The translations under genes were made by a program, and so were the position numbers. This document shows, in pieces, positions 23,732 to 35,820 of a DNA stretch of 64,000 nt. The notes under the pieces are model-generated. The model worked only from the letters and a program-made list of their open reading frames with translations, was not told the DNA's origin and did no database searches. The stretch covers positions 17,811,501-17,875,500 of the forward strand of contig CM065390.1 of NCBI GenBank assembly GCA_033060915.1, written 5' to 3'. Positions within the stretch are counted from its first letter, which is position 1. Each line of letters opens with the position of its first letter. The DNA comes from Euryodendron excelsum. Its lineage: Eukaryota; Streptophyta; Magnoliopsida; Ericales; Pentaphylacaceae.

Positions 23732-24153
23732 ATTTATTTCCCAAATTTAAACAACTCTTTTTTCAACTCGTTTCGACTCATGTCCCAGTAAACATATCAA
23801 GCCACATATGGGAACAAAAACTAGATCCACGTAATAGAATTTTGCTTGAAATACTGAATTAAATGTGCAATGGATCGATTAATACGCCAATCGTATCAAC
23901 CGGTTTCCATGAGTTTTGTTGGCAACTTGGTATAGTACTATAGTTTTGCATTGGTTAGGGTCGGCTTGGGTCCAAAAATTGCAATAAAATTTTATGTATT
24001 TTATAATTTAATTAACTTATGTTAAGGTTATTGGTTATGATTATATTTTGGTTATGGATCCAAAATTTTGGAACGTTCAATTCTAGGTTAGACTCTAAGA
24101 TGAACTAAAACAGAAAAAGAAAAATAACGCACAACTTGTTGGAAACAAGAAGG
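23732..24153. other. Intergenic, no gene seen
   Basis: Begins with the partial MITE-end duplication, then AT-rich sequence including TTAGGGTCGGCTTGGGTCC. No open frame or conserved domain is apparent. Confidence 0.4.
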
Positions 24154-25560
24154 ATAAGCAATTATTTAGTCTCTCCAACTTTGCCTTAGATTTTATGTAA
24201 TTCTTGATTTTAATTTCTTCTATTTAAATCATCTAACTTTTAAAAGCAAGTCAATGTAATCCAACTTTTCAAAATAGGGAAATTAAATATTTATCATACT
24301 TTGGCATTCTAAACTATAACTTAATATTATTTTATCCTCAATCAACTAAAAATAGTTACATTTTCACTATCATAAAATTTAAAATTACAAATTTGCTTTG
24401 TTCAAAGTTTTATACTAATATCTAATACAAAAATAAAAAAATAATTTCATGGCTATGAAATGTTATAAATCATCTCAAAATGCGTATGAAAATTATCAAA
24501 ATAATTATTAAAACCTTACTTTTATGGACTTTCAATGATTAGCCCTAACAATATTAAGAAGATTTTTGAAACTTTTTGATAGGGACAAATGTTTTACACT
24601 GTATCCGATCAAAAATGCTCTATTTATTTATTTATTTATTTTTGTCAATAGCTTTAATATGACTTAAATTCTCATAATTTAAGAGTAAAAAGTAACGACT
24701 TTTCGTTTACGGGATAAAGTGAAACCAAATTATAGTTGTGAGGGTCAAAGTATAATTATTTTAAAATCTTATAACTTATTTTAAAATTGAAACACATTGA
24801 CTTCTTTTTAAAAATTGAGGGCCAAATTAGATAAATCAAAGTCTACATATGAAATTAATTAATTCTTGATTTTAATTTCTTCTATTTAAGCCCTCTAACT
24901 TTTAAAAGAAAGACAATGTAATCCAACTTTTTAAAATAAGTAAGAAAATTAAATATTTATCATATTTTGATCTTCTAAACTATAACTTAATATTATTTTA
25001 TCCTCATTCAACTAAAAATAGTTACATTTTCACTATCATAAAATTTAAAATTACAAATTTTTTTTGTTCAAAGTTTTACACTAATATCTAATACAAAGAT
25101 AAAAAAAATAATTTCATAGCTATGAAATGTTATAAATCATCTCAAAATGCATAAGAAAATTATCAAAATAATTATTAAAAGATTACTTTTATGGACTTCC
25201 AATGATTAGCCCTAACAATATTCAGAAGATTTTTGAAACGTTTTGACAAGGACAAATGTTTTACTGTATCCGATCAGAAATGCTTCATTTATTTATTTAT
25301 TTTTATCAATAGCGTTAATATGACTTAAATTCTCATAATTTAAGAGTAAAAAGTAATGACTTTTCGTTTAGGGGGTAAAGTGAAACCAAATCATAGTTGT
25401 AAGGGTCAAAGTATAATTAATTTTAAAATCTTATAACTTATTTTAAAATTGAAACACATTGACTTCCTTTTAAAAGTTGGAGGGCCAAATTAGAATAAAT
25501 CAAAGTCTACATATGAAATTGAAATAAGAGGCAAAGTCGAAAGGACAAAATAATTGTTTA
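24154..25560. mobile_element. Inverted-repeat element with a 662 bp tandem dimer inside
   Basis: The outer ends are inverted repeats of about 31 bp (left TAAGCAATTATTTAGTC, complement of right TAAACAATTATTTTGTC), both continuing to ACTTTGCCT. Inside, 24200-24861 and 24862-25523 are tandem copies with few differences, period 662. Each copy has its own imperfect inverted ends of about 100 bp, built on TTTTAAAAG and GTCAATGT. No transposase is present. It looks like a MITE or MULE-derived element that duplicated internally. No convincing target duplication was found. Confidence 0.6.
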
Positions 25561-26760
25561 CCAACAAAATAAAAAAAGAAAGACTAATGTAGACCCTATG
25601 TTGATGGTCCGCCCAACCCCTCTATTATTTATAAGACTTAAATTTTTTTAGCTTAATTAATTTAATGGGTGTACTTGAAAATTGTATTTGAAATACGGTC
25701 CGGTCCAAATAGAAGATATATATAAAATAATAGTTTAAAATTTTAAAATTTTAAAATTGAATTTTATATAACATTAATTTTGAAGAAAAAATATTTGTTA
25801 AAAATATTTATAGGTTAAATGTGTGAACTTGATAATCATAATTTTTATTTTACGCAGGCTTAGGATCTATTTTTAGGCTTATGAGAAATTATTTTAGTGT
25901 AAGCCTAGTCCAACCAATATTCACCCCCTCCCGTGACAAATGATCTCATCAAAAGGATTGTTTACGAAATCAATGCATTAATAGCATTAACTTTTTTCTT
26001 TTTCTATTGATAGATATTTGAAACTAAATTGTATCTCTTCAAGAGTAAAAATAAAAAAAAAAAGAAGGATAGCCATGAGCTACAAGTTATTTAGATTTTG
26101 TTAAAGAAAAAGGAAGTAAGAGAGAAAAAGTAGAGAAAATTATTATTTTTAATTTAAAATTTAAACAAAAAAGAAAAAAAATAATAATTATTAAAAATAA
26201 AATAGAAACAAAGAGGGAAGAAAAATGAGTCCCTTGTTTCTTTTTAAGCCAATTTGGAACTTGAGGGGGAAAAAAAAGAAAAAGAAAAGAAAAACAATAA
26301 TTTCCTCTCTGAAACGTTTCAAAAGAGCAAAAAGTATAATAAAAAACAAAAAAAATTCATTTTCTTTCTTATTTTTCGAATTATAAACAAGAAAAAATTA
26401 TTTTATTTTTTTCTTTTTTTTTCAATTTTCCTTCTACAACTTTCAAATATTTTGTTTTATCTTTTTTTCTACAAAAACATGATAGATTCTCATCTATATA
26501 TACTAGAGGGTGTGCACACACGAAACATGTGCAATGCTATATTTAGAGTATTTTTGTTTTTAAATTACTATAAAAAATTTTATCAGAGTTACAAGTGAAA
26601 AATATTAATACAAAATCTCAAAATTTTAAATAATTGAAGCAGTTAAAAATAATTACGTGAAGTAATTATTTGCGTTAGTCATCTTCAAGCCCGGGGTTTT
26701 TCTTTATAATTTGGAATAGATATATTTACGTCTGATGTGCCACTGGGCCAGACGGTTACA
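25561..26760. other. Intergenic, low-complexity purine/AT-rich
   Basis: Long A-rich and T-rich tracts at 26040-26480 generate spurious Lys- and Phe-rich frames. A short ACTAGAGGGTGTGCACACAC motif lies at 26502. I see no gene. Confidence 0.5.
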
Positions 26761-26767
26761 GACCTCC

Positions 26768-26768
26768 G

Positions 26769-26802
<34 letters not shown>

Positions 26803-26803
26803 G
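26768..26803 (+). repeat. CT microsatellite in the leader of the KTF1-like pseudogene
   Basis: Runs of TC interrupted once by TTT, directly before the first coding text. Such CT-rich leaders are common in plant 5' untranslated regions. Confidence 0.7.
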
Positions 26804-28911
26804 CCTACTGTCCTTGCTGCCCTGTTACGACTCACAATCTTCTCGTTCTCCGCTGAAATTGGTGCCTTCGAAGGGTAAAGAAGTCGCCGGAGATCACTCG
26901 TCGGGGAAGAGAAAGCGCAACGACATCGACAAGACTGTCTGTCGATGGAAGAGGAAGAACCGCGGCGTTCTTCAGTTCTTCGAGGACTCCGCTTATGAAA
27001 TCGATGAGGACGAAGCGAGCGACGACAGCGATTTCGCAGATGGTAAAAGAAAAGCTATTTCTCATTGTGTGTTCCGGTTCTGTGTTTTCTGTAGCTTTTT
27101 TCATGTGTTTCTAGGGTTTGATATCTGTCGTTTGTGCTATTTTGCTGCAATTCTGGAGAAATTAGGGTTTGTTTGCGTCGACTGGGGTTTGTTGTGGGTT
27201 GCATGTGGGGTTTTAGGGAAATGTGTGGTGGTTTTGTGTTTTTTTAGCGTTTTTTTTTGGTTGGAGGATGTTGAATCCGTGGGTGTTTTTCGATGGGTTT
27301 TGGGCTAATTTGCTGCAGATGTAGTGGAAATGAGGATCGATTTCCTCAGAGTAAGGTTTCTTATGGGAGGAATTTCGGTTGGGTTTGTTTTGTATGTGCT
27401 CGAAGTTTTGTTCGTTTTCTGGGGGTGGGGTGTGAAAGGGTTGATTTAGAATCTTAAAATGTGTTTTGATTTTTGTTACTTTTTTATTATCTGATTGGGC
27501 TTTGGCTCTTACTCAAAATCAGACAATTTTTGTGCTAAGCTTGATGTTTGTGTGCTTTGATGAAGGTATACCGTTGGCCTAGACATATTTTGTCAAAACT
27601 TTAGGGGCATTTTGTGGGGCTTGTTTATCAGCAGGGCTTCTCTGCTGTTGCGGTCTAGTATTTCACTTTGCCCTATCTACTCAAGTAATCTTTTGACATG
27701 CCCTTTCTCTGGTTTTTGTGGTCACTGAAGATATGGAACTGCTTTCGGGAGTACAACATAATAAACTAACTGCATTCCATTTGCGAGCTTAGAAGAAGTT
27801 TTAGGTGCTATTTACTAGAACATCTAAAAGAAAATTGCATAATTGAAGGAAAAATTTCAGGTGCCATTTTCCTTACTAAATAGTAAACACCATTGCTGTT
27901 ATATTATTATTGTTATTGTTATTATTATTATTCCACTACTTTTTTAGGGAGGGGGGAGGGGGTTTGGGGCTGGTAATTTTAGCCCTAGCTCATAGGACAA
28001 GCCAAAGTAATAAATTGAAACATGTTATAGTATTTTACTCCCAACACTTACATTTTCTCACTCTTCCATTCATCCATGAATGAAGGGTATTTTTGGAAAA
28101 TTAAATTTGTACACAGTATGAAATTTTTGAAAACCAAATGTTGATTTTATACATTGATGTTTATGTAATGTCACAAATCTCGTGTGGGGCTAATAGTTTT
28201 CATTTTCCATCTCGTGAAAAACTCTTTCTACTCTGCGTAGCCTTATCCCCCTTTAGGGGTATTTTAGTGATAGTTTCTATAGGAATTGAACAATCCTATT
28301 TGGTCAAATACCTAGCGACCAACTACTATGTTCCTTTCATTACGGTACTTCTAAACAAATTCCTGGATAACAAGCCTAAAGGGTTTCTTATTGATGATAT
28401 TGACATTGCTACTAGTGATGACATTGATGATAGTGATTGTCTGATAATGAGTAAGGGATATCTGCCTTTTTGCTAAACAGGATACATTGAACTCATAATT
28501 TATTAGATACTTTTTATAAATGTCAACTGAGTATTGTAAGTAAATTGCTCCGGTTCAATCAATTGAAAACCAGGGTCATTCTTTATTAAATGATCACTAT
28601 GAGGCTCAATAGAATTATGGTTTGAAGGAAGGGGAAGGGCGAGGAATGAGGGCCAGATGTTGAAATCTATATATAGGGCCCTCCATATGTTGTCTACCTA
28701 AAAATGGGCAGGTGATAGGACAAAAGGCAAACCATCAAATTTGGCTAACAAAATCACATTTTTGCCCTCTAATAATTCACCCCTTAACCGTTTAATCATT
28801 AACTCATTCAATATGGAGTAAGTCTATGGAAGGGAACTGGGAACGATTGGCATGATTTTCTTAAAAATGTCCGGTTACGATTGGATATGAAAGATGTCTG
28901 GCATGATGTGT

Positions 28912-29270
28912 GGTGTACTATATGGCACGGACACGAACACAGACACACACAGAGCATGGACGCGACAATACTGTGATTTTTAAAAAATGTAGAACACAAC
29001 ACCGTGTGTTTACGACAAAATTATATATTTTATATTCCTCTATATCTCCCACATAGAAATATTTTACTTAAAAATAATAAAAACAAATGCAAGACGACAC
29101 TAATTAAAATTAAAAATTATGTACTTTATAGTTCAAACGTCAAAATCGGTATGAAAGATTGTATTACTTTTGTTTTAGAATTGGAACCCAAGTTATTTTC
29201 TTCAAACTTACGACATGTTTCATGTTTGCCTTGAACGCGTGTGTCCTTCACTTGGACACGCATGTCCCAC
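28912..29270. mobile_element. Probable MITE in intron 1 of the pseudogene
   Basis: CACGGACACGAACACAGACAC at the left and GTGTCCTTCACTTGGACACGC at the right face each other in inverse orientation around an AT-rich core. This GGACACG-rich design occurs in known plant MITEs. Borders are approximate. Confidence 0.35.
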
Positions 29271-29421
29271 AAGAGTTTGAAGCATATCCTTTTATTTGAT
29301 TAATTAGGATTAGAATTCCTTTATTTTTTGTACAAGGTGGAGGCAAATCATCGAGGGGAGGATAGTTAATTGTTGAAGTGTTTTATGACATTCTTGTACG
29401 GGTCCTCAGAGATCATTCCTT

Positions 29422-29490
29422 TGGAAGAATATTTGGAAAGTAGGTTCTCTGTCCAAGGTTGCTTCCTTCGCTTGGTCTGCAACATTGGAT
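29422..29490 (+). pseudogene. LINE reverse-transcriptase zinc-binding (zf-RVT) scrap
   Basis: The frame reads WKNIWKVGSLSKVASFAWSA, close to the plant LINE zf-RVT pattern in which a Trp-Lys-x-Ile-Trp-Lys start is followed by a Pro/Ser-Lys-Val-Ala-Phe-Phe-x-Trp block. Only about 23 codons survive, inside intron 1 of the pseudogene. Confidence 0.55.
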
Positions 29491-31455
29491 TGTAGCCAAC
29501 AACAAATCTAACCCCGGCTTATAAAAACCAATAAGCTTAAGTAAGAATTATATCAACAAGGAAATGAGTTCTAGAAATAAAATATTAGACTTTCATTAAC
29601 TCAAAAATCGATACACGTGGTTTCCAATAGGCTTCGTCTGAATATCCTAGTTTGCTTTTAATTTTCCTTCTATGTTATGGGTAATGTTGTTTGATCCTTG
29701 ATGCGTGAGCTATGATGATATGAGTTATGTTGTGCATTGTTAGTGAATGCAAACATTCTTGTGAGTCATTAATTAAAATTGCTCCATGGATCTTGGAAAA
29801 TCGCCATGGATCTTGGAAGCTGGGTTGGGCATCTGAGCAGGGAATTTTTTATCCTTCTAAGGGTTAATATTGGTGCGTCAAGTCCACGTTTACACATCAT
29901 ATGCATTTGTGTGATGCCGTCTAAGGTTCACACTTTTACGTAGTGTGATAAGCCATATAAACAGCATATGTGTACACACATACATTTTATGGTGGATGCA
30001 CAGACCCTTCATGTATACATCCATTTCTTTGTGTAGGTACCTTCTGGAGAAAAATGGCATTTATGCAGTACAATCAAATGATTGTTAAAATTGAATGGCC
30101 AATCTTTTGTTGTGTATGAAGAGTTATTCAGATTTTTGCTCTTTTGTCTAATATGAAAAAATTGACCACTAAAGTAATTATGTTTATTTCATTATAGCTT
30201 TGTATTCTGAATTTTGTACTTACAATGCTGTTTTTCCTTTTCACAGACCCCTTCATATTTGGAGTTTGAACTTTGACTACTTGATCCTTTCTTGTACTTT
30301 ATTCTTAGCTGTTCTGATCTTGTTGTTTGGACAATACGGTGATGCAATTATGCTTCCTTTTCAGTGTAGTACAAATCTTATGTTTATTTACATTTATGTT
30401 AAGACCGACCACTTTGTTCTTTTTCTTCACTGAAAACAGAATTACTGGAAGATGAATTCAAAGTAAAAAAAAATGAACCTGGAAAAGCCATCACCTTCCA
30501 TTTTTGCCCAAAGAGGAGAGCTCAGTGAGGAAGAACTAGAAAAAATGATGGAAGAGCTTTACAAACCAGGCTTCAGTTTTTTTACTTATGCAGAAGAGGG
30601 CTACGAGTCTAAAAGATCAATTGATGTAAATGCAGTCATACCTTCTTCCAAGGATCCAATCATCTGGAAAGTCAAATGCATGGTGTAGTTTTTGACAATT
30701 CATTGGCTATGGTTCGAATGGCTAATCAGATCTTCTCTTCCCCCTCCTCGTTCTTTGTCTTTCTGAGCAGCTTCTTCAAGTAGGTTGGACGCGAGAGGCA
30801 TTCTGCTTTCTGCTTAATGCAAAAATTTGTGGACTTGCACTCTCTTGGAACTAAGCTGCAGATAATTTCTGCATTTGTGCTTGACCATGTGAAAGGTTTT
30901 ATTTATATACGGGCAGAAAGGCAGTCTGATGTTAATGAGGTACTAGTCTTTGTCTTCTTATTTTTCTTTTTGGGTTCTGGTTATGGTAAAAGTGAATGTT
31001 TTTCTTGGTATGCCAGTATTATTGCTCCTATTGGCGATGACATAGTAGGTAAACTAATGTGGAAACATTTTGTTATTAAGCATAGGCATGTAAAGGGCTT
31101 TGTACCATATATTCTAGCCGAGTGGCACCCGTCCCATAGAATGAAGTTTCCCATTTGCTCTCTGTGCGAAGCAAACATAATGAAGTTTCAGTGGGCCCAT
31201 GGGCTCGCGTGATGCAAGGGGGACCTGGTACAGGTATTCTGGGTTTTTTTTTTTTCATTTTATTGGACATAACTATTTACAAGTTTGTTTCAATGTCCTC
31301 TTCTCTGGCTATTTTCTTTGGCAGAACTATTTTCTAGCTAATCTTTGATATTTTATTTACTGTTTTAATCATGTTTCTGTAGGTTGTAGCACGGAAGAAA
31401 GCTAATGTAAAAGCTGATTCCCATAATTGATCTACAAGCAATGGCTGATAAATTT

Positions 31456-32798
31456 GTAATGAGCTTATCTTATCTTTAGGCTTTGTTTTTTTTCTTTTCA
31501 AAATATATATTTTATTTTACTTTCACCGGTGCAGGTATTACCCCGTACAAAGTGTTTTTATATAAATTCCTTCTCGACCCACGTAAGTGTAGAAGAAGAA
31601 ACTGCCTCAGACTTCATTGTGATCCTTGATTTGCTTATTATTATTTGAAGAAACTATTTACTGGATCACAAAGCTACCCATAGATAATTTGATCTCAATC
31701 TCACATGATGGAACCAAAAGACTTTTGTGAATTGAAAATATTCTTTAATTAACAACATAGGGCGCAATTTCACTGCAAGCCCCCAAAAACAACTGCCCTT
31801 TAAAAACTTTTCTTCACGACTTTTCCTCCCCTCCGAGATTCCACTATACATGGTAAAATGTGGATTTAAAAGAAAGAATAAGCCAAACTGATACCTATCA
31901 ATCCGGCGGGTTGTCCTCTTAGTTCTTATTGTATATGTTTGGTCTGCATCGTCAATGGTGCAGTTGTATATTTCTTTATTGCAAGTGGAGTAAAATCCTA
32001 TTTCCTGCTCCTGTGCATTAACCTGTTGAAGTGCAGCGTTCTCGGAAGTGATTTGGTCTCTAATGCTTTAGATATGAACTCACAAGTAATGTACTTTTTA
32101 ATTGTCTGCTTCCAAGAAATGGCTGAAATTGTTGAAAAATTATAAATAAATAAATAAATAAAACATTTTTCTCTGCAAAGGTTGTCTGTGCCCTTCTCTT
32201 TCCCTTTAGGACAGCCTTTCAGGGGCCAGACCGAGCGGGTAATGTGCCTAAAAGTCCTCTATTTAGACATGGACCATGAATGTGTGCATAGAGGTGAAGT
32301 AGGATAGTAGCAGCCTGTTAAAAAATAAAAATAAAAAACTGAGATTCTGGTTGTTGGAGTGTATTTTGAACTTGAAATTGCCAAATATATATGGTGATGC
32401 AGAATGAAGAGATCAATGAATTTAGTATTCTTAGAATTATTGTTTTATTATGATTGTTATTTTAGGAGTTCTATTTTACTTATTTTTCTATTTTGACATT
32501 GCCTATATATACGGCACTGTGTGTAAATAATTGGTTAGTTTGAATTGATTGGATATTAGATTTTCTCTTCCAATGGGGTTCTCTTCCTAATTCTCTTCTT
32601 TGTCTTTTTTATTCATTCTGATTCTTTCCTTTTTTTCTCTTCAACCTATTCTATTTCTTGATTGAGATTTTCTACTTCTTTAGCGTGCTTCTTTCGTTGC
32701 CCTCTCAATCTCATTGGCATTTCCACAATCTTCATCAACTGATTTCTTAGAGATTGTCTACTCCCACTCCTTTGGGCCATTCTAACGAAACTATGGGA
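31456..32798. other. Intergenic stretch after the pseudogene
   Basis: A GT follows the last recognised exon, and an AG at about 31535 could be an acceptor, but the text after it does not resemble KTF1. An A(T)AAA microsatellite lies at about 32138-32162. No gene is seen. Confidence 0.4.
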
Positions 32799-32936
32799 AT
32801 CTCTGGAAGATGGGTCCCCCCTCCAGTGAACCAGGTCAAGTATAATTGCGATGGAGCCTTCAGCCATGCTCGGAGGAAAGGGGCTTATGCTGTTATTGCT
32901 AGAAATGCAACTGGAAAAATTGTTAATGTAAACTAG
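32799..32936 (+). pseudogene. LINE-type RNase H fragment
   Basis: The frame has SGRWVPPPVNQVKYNCDGAF followed by a Gly-Ala-Tyr-Ala-Val-Ile-Ala-Arg-Asn block. This is the start of the plant LINE/RVT_3 RNase H domain with its first catalytic Asp in CDG. It stops after about 45 codons, well short of the roughly 130-residue domain. Confidence 0.65.
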
Positions 32937-33808
32937 TCATGTTCGGTAACGCTGACAGTTTTTATTTTTTGTTGTGTGTATTTTGTGGTCTTTACATGAA
33001 TATTTGTAGGTTATCGTTGTACTAACACTACTAGACTAATGTTTTGTAAATAGAGAAAATACCTATTTTGATGTTTTTTTTTTCGAATTTTATAAACATC
33101 TAAAAATAAAAGCATTAAACAAACACTTTTTTTTTAAATTTATTAAAAAAAAACAAAAAATGTTATCGAATATGAAGCATTATTCTAGTTGTATAGTAGG
33201 TTTTTCAAACTTATATAGTAGGTTTTTCAAACTTAAAATCTTGATATGTAAAAAATTTTACACATGTCATAATGTGATTGGAATGTCACACCACATAATT
33301 ATTATGAGGTGGTGTGACAGTCAATAGTTGTTGCTTTTCTTGATAGCAATTTTGTTTACAAATACAAGCGCAGTGAGGGGGTTGTTCTATTGTAACTTGT
33401 GCGTTACAAATTCAAAGCACAAAAAAATGTCCAAACATAGGCAAAGATGTATATGGTTGATCTTTTCCATAATGGAGTCTTGTGCACTAGACTTTTTTTT
33501 AAGTATAATTACAGGTGAAACTCGTCTATATTATTATTAATGGTAAAACATTATTGGATCTTTAAGACCAAAAATTTCAATATATTTTTCTCACATTTTT
33601 AAATTTTAATTTTCAGTTTTTGCATTCTATGTATAGTCTAATTGGTCAATTTTAAACACAATAAAATACCATATCACTACGATATTATGTTTAAATTTTA
33701 AAATAACTAACTACTTAGTGAATTTGGACTCTATTAATCAGTTTTGACTCTATCTTTATACTTATCAATATCAATATAATCTATATGATGTATATTTGAA
33801 ATTTAAAG
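32937..33808. other. Intergenic with a short palindrome
   Basis: AT-rich. A 17 bp tandem duplication (TAGTAGGTTTTTCAAACTTA-like) lies at 33194-33235, and an inverted repeat TGTCACACCAC...GTGGTGTGACA spans 33284-33320. No gene is seen. Confidence 0.45.
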
Positions 33809-35086
33809 TGATAAGTCACATAATTTATATATTTACATTTATTAATTATATTATTTAGTTGTTATTTATTTACTTATATTTTTATTTTTATTACAAATTT
33901 AGATACAAGAGCAAAAAAGAAAGAATTTTATCAAAAATAAAAAACACACGCTTAAAGAAGTCAAATCTTTTAACAATTTTATTCAAGGAGACTAGAAGAA
34001 AAATTTTAAAAATAAAAAAAAGCAAAAAAAATATATATATATATATATATATACCATGTATATTTGTGCATGGGTGTGGAGTGTGGGCAGCAAGAAACAA
34101 AATAAAAAAGAAACCTAGCCCTACTTAGCCCACTAGCTGCAGTGAAAGGGGTGGCTGGCCAATTGTATATAAAAGGATTAAACAAATCCTTAGGAGCAGG
34201 AACTTGGTAGCAGCCGCACATCACCTAGCCGAGAGGGGAAAAAGCCAAAAAAAAATAAAGAAGGGAAAAGAAGACGACAAAGACTTGAAAGACTTGAAAC
34301 GCAAAGTTATTGAAGCTTTATTATTTTCACGTATTTAGGTTTTATATTTTATTTTTTTTACTTTTAATAAATGTTAAAATTATAAGTGGCTAAGTTTTAA
34401 TATTAAGGTTGAGAATGAAACTCCATATTTTGTAATGATTTGACAAGTGATTTATATTTATTTTTCAAACACGTGTTCTGATTGTTTAATACTCTTGCCT
34501 AAATTTCATTAATATCAACAATTTTGGATACGAATTTTGTTCATGATTTGAGATTTTTGAATTAATTATTAGCTCTGTTATTTATCGGTATAATTTCAAG
34601 CATTGGATTTCTTATGTGATTTATTTTTGAATGGATACATGTGAATTTTTTATCTTAAACATTAAGGTTAGGAAGAGTATACATCAGTTTATTTATTAAA
34701 GTGATTTTAACGTTATATTTTCCATAATAACAAATTTGATTACGACGTTATTGTGAAGTGAATTAGGAAAATAATTTGAATTACATGAAAAGTTATTATA
34801 ATGCATGTGTGTGTATTCTAAAACCTTAGTCATTTTAATTTGATATCTCTTATCTCTTTATTATTATTGTCTAGATTAATTTTTTACTTGTTTATTTATA
34901 TTTAGTTATTTTTGTTCATTGCTAGATTAATTAAACAAACTCAAGATTTCTTAACTAGGTTAGGATGAATTAGATTTGTTCTAATATATTTTCTAAAATT
35001 TTATAAGTCTCTGTGGGATCGACCTCGCACTCACATTCTTATACTTCAATCCGATTTGTGCGCTTGCGCGTAATAATATTATCACA
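33809..35086 (+). repeat. Athila 5' LTR
   Basis: 1278 bp. A TATA box, TATATAAAA, at 34166-34174 sits downstream of CTAGCCCTACTTAGCCCACT. An AT microsatellite is at about 34031-34053. Compared with the 3' LTR it has an extra GCACATCACCTAGCC stretch near 34215 between two copies of CAGCCG/GCCGAG. Confidence 0.88.
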
Positions 35087-35095
35087 CCAAGTTTT

Positions 35096-35113
35096 TGGCG
35101 CCGTTGCCGGGGA
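35096..35113 (+). promoter_or_regulatory. tRNA-Asp primer-binding site
   Basis: TGGCGCCGTTGCCGGGGA, intact, nine bases after the 5' LTR. This is the usual Athila priming site. Confidence 0.9.
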
Positions 35114-35820
35114 TTTAATTAGAAAACAAGTTAGATTCAGATTTACCAAACCCTTCTACTAGTTTAATTAGTTTCTTAAAAAAAATAAAAAAAATTCGTG
35201 TAGAAAATAATTCTGATTTTTAGACTCTCATTGTGAGCTATTTTTGGACAAGTAAACATCAGAATTTGAAAATTCTTATTTCTGGAAAAAATTGTAGAGA
35301 ATTCAGTTAGCTTTATAATGCAGCTTGAATCAACTCAAACCGATTTCAGACGAGAAAGATACAGTTAAAATACTCATTGCTGCGCAAAAAATTTAAAAAA
35401 CAAATTCGAGATTTGCCCGAAAATCTTGATAATTCATTTTTCACTTCATCTATTTAGTTTATTTACATCTTCTAGATATTATAGTTAGGTTGAGTCTAGC
35501 CAGTTTTAGTTCAAATTCATCTCTTGAATTGCGAATAAGATTTTTTTTGTCTACTCTGCCTTTTCCAATTGGTGTATGCTCAGTTGTTGATCAAAAAATT
35601 CAGAATTAACACCATTTGATCCAGAGATTGAAAATATATTTAGAAGAAGATTAAGAAATTAAATAAAAGCAAATAAAAATATATCAAACATGGGGCTAAC
35701 TTTGAAAATGTTAATGAATCCAAATTTCTTGGAGACTTATTTGCTCTCATAACCACAAATCCTCCTTCTTGTATAGTGTTGCCTACAACTAATGCAACTC
35801 ATTTTGAGTTAAAGTCTCAC

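Larger units (their letters stand above)
26862..31455 (+). pseudogene. KTF1/SPT5-like transcription elongation factor pseudogene, 3'-truncated
   Basis: KTF1 (SPT5L/RDM3) is the plant SPT5-like factor that binds ARGONAUTE4 and Pol V transcripts in RNA-directed DNA methylation. Five exons are readable: 26862-27042 (Lys/Arg-rich, then VLQFFEDSAYEIDE and an Asp/Ser tract), 30441-30682 (acidic segment with SEEELEKMMEELYKPG and SKDPIIWKVKCM), 30784-30939 (NGN domain: GRERHSAFCLMQKFVDL, then GTKLQIISAFVLDHVKGF), 31086-31233 (ends with a KOW-type WARV) and 31383-31455. Introns start GT and end AG and phases agree. Decay: exon 1 has no in-frame ATG (GTG sits at the expected start); exon 2 needs two frame changes near 30493-30515; TAG at 31137-31139 interrupts exon 4; one extra base at 31413 shifts exon 5. 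The rest of the gene, including the GW/WG-rich tail, is absent. Confidence 0.8.

Noticed and set aside
26254..26598. 114-codon Lys/Phe-rich frame
   Set aside because: Low-complexity A- and T-runs generate it; no domain.
28138..28476. 112-codon frame in intron 1 of the KTF1-like pseudogene
   Set aside because: The Asp-rich end looks superficially like the acidic KTF1 segment, but it does not align with the expected residues and has no suitable splice context.
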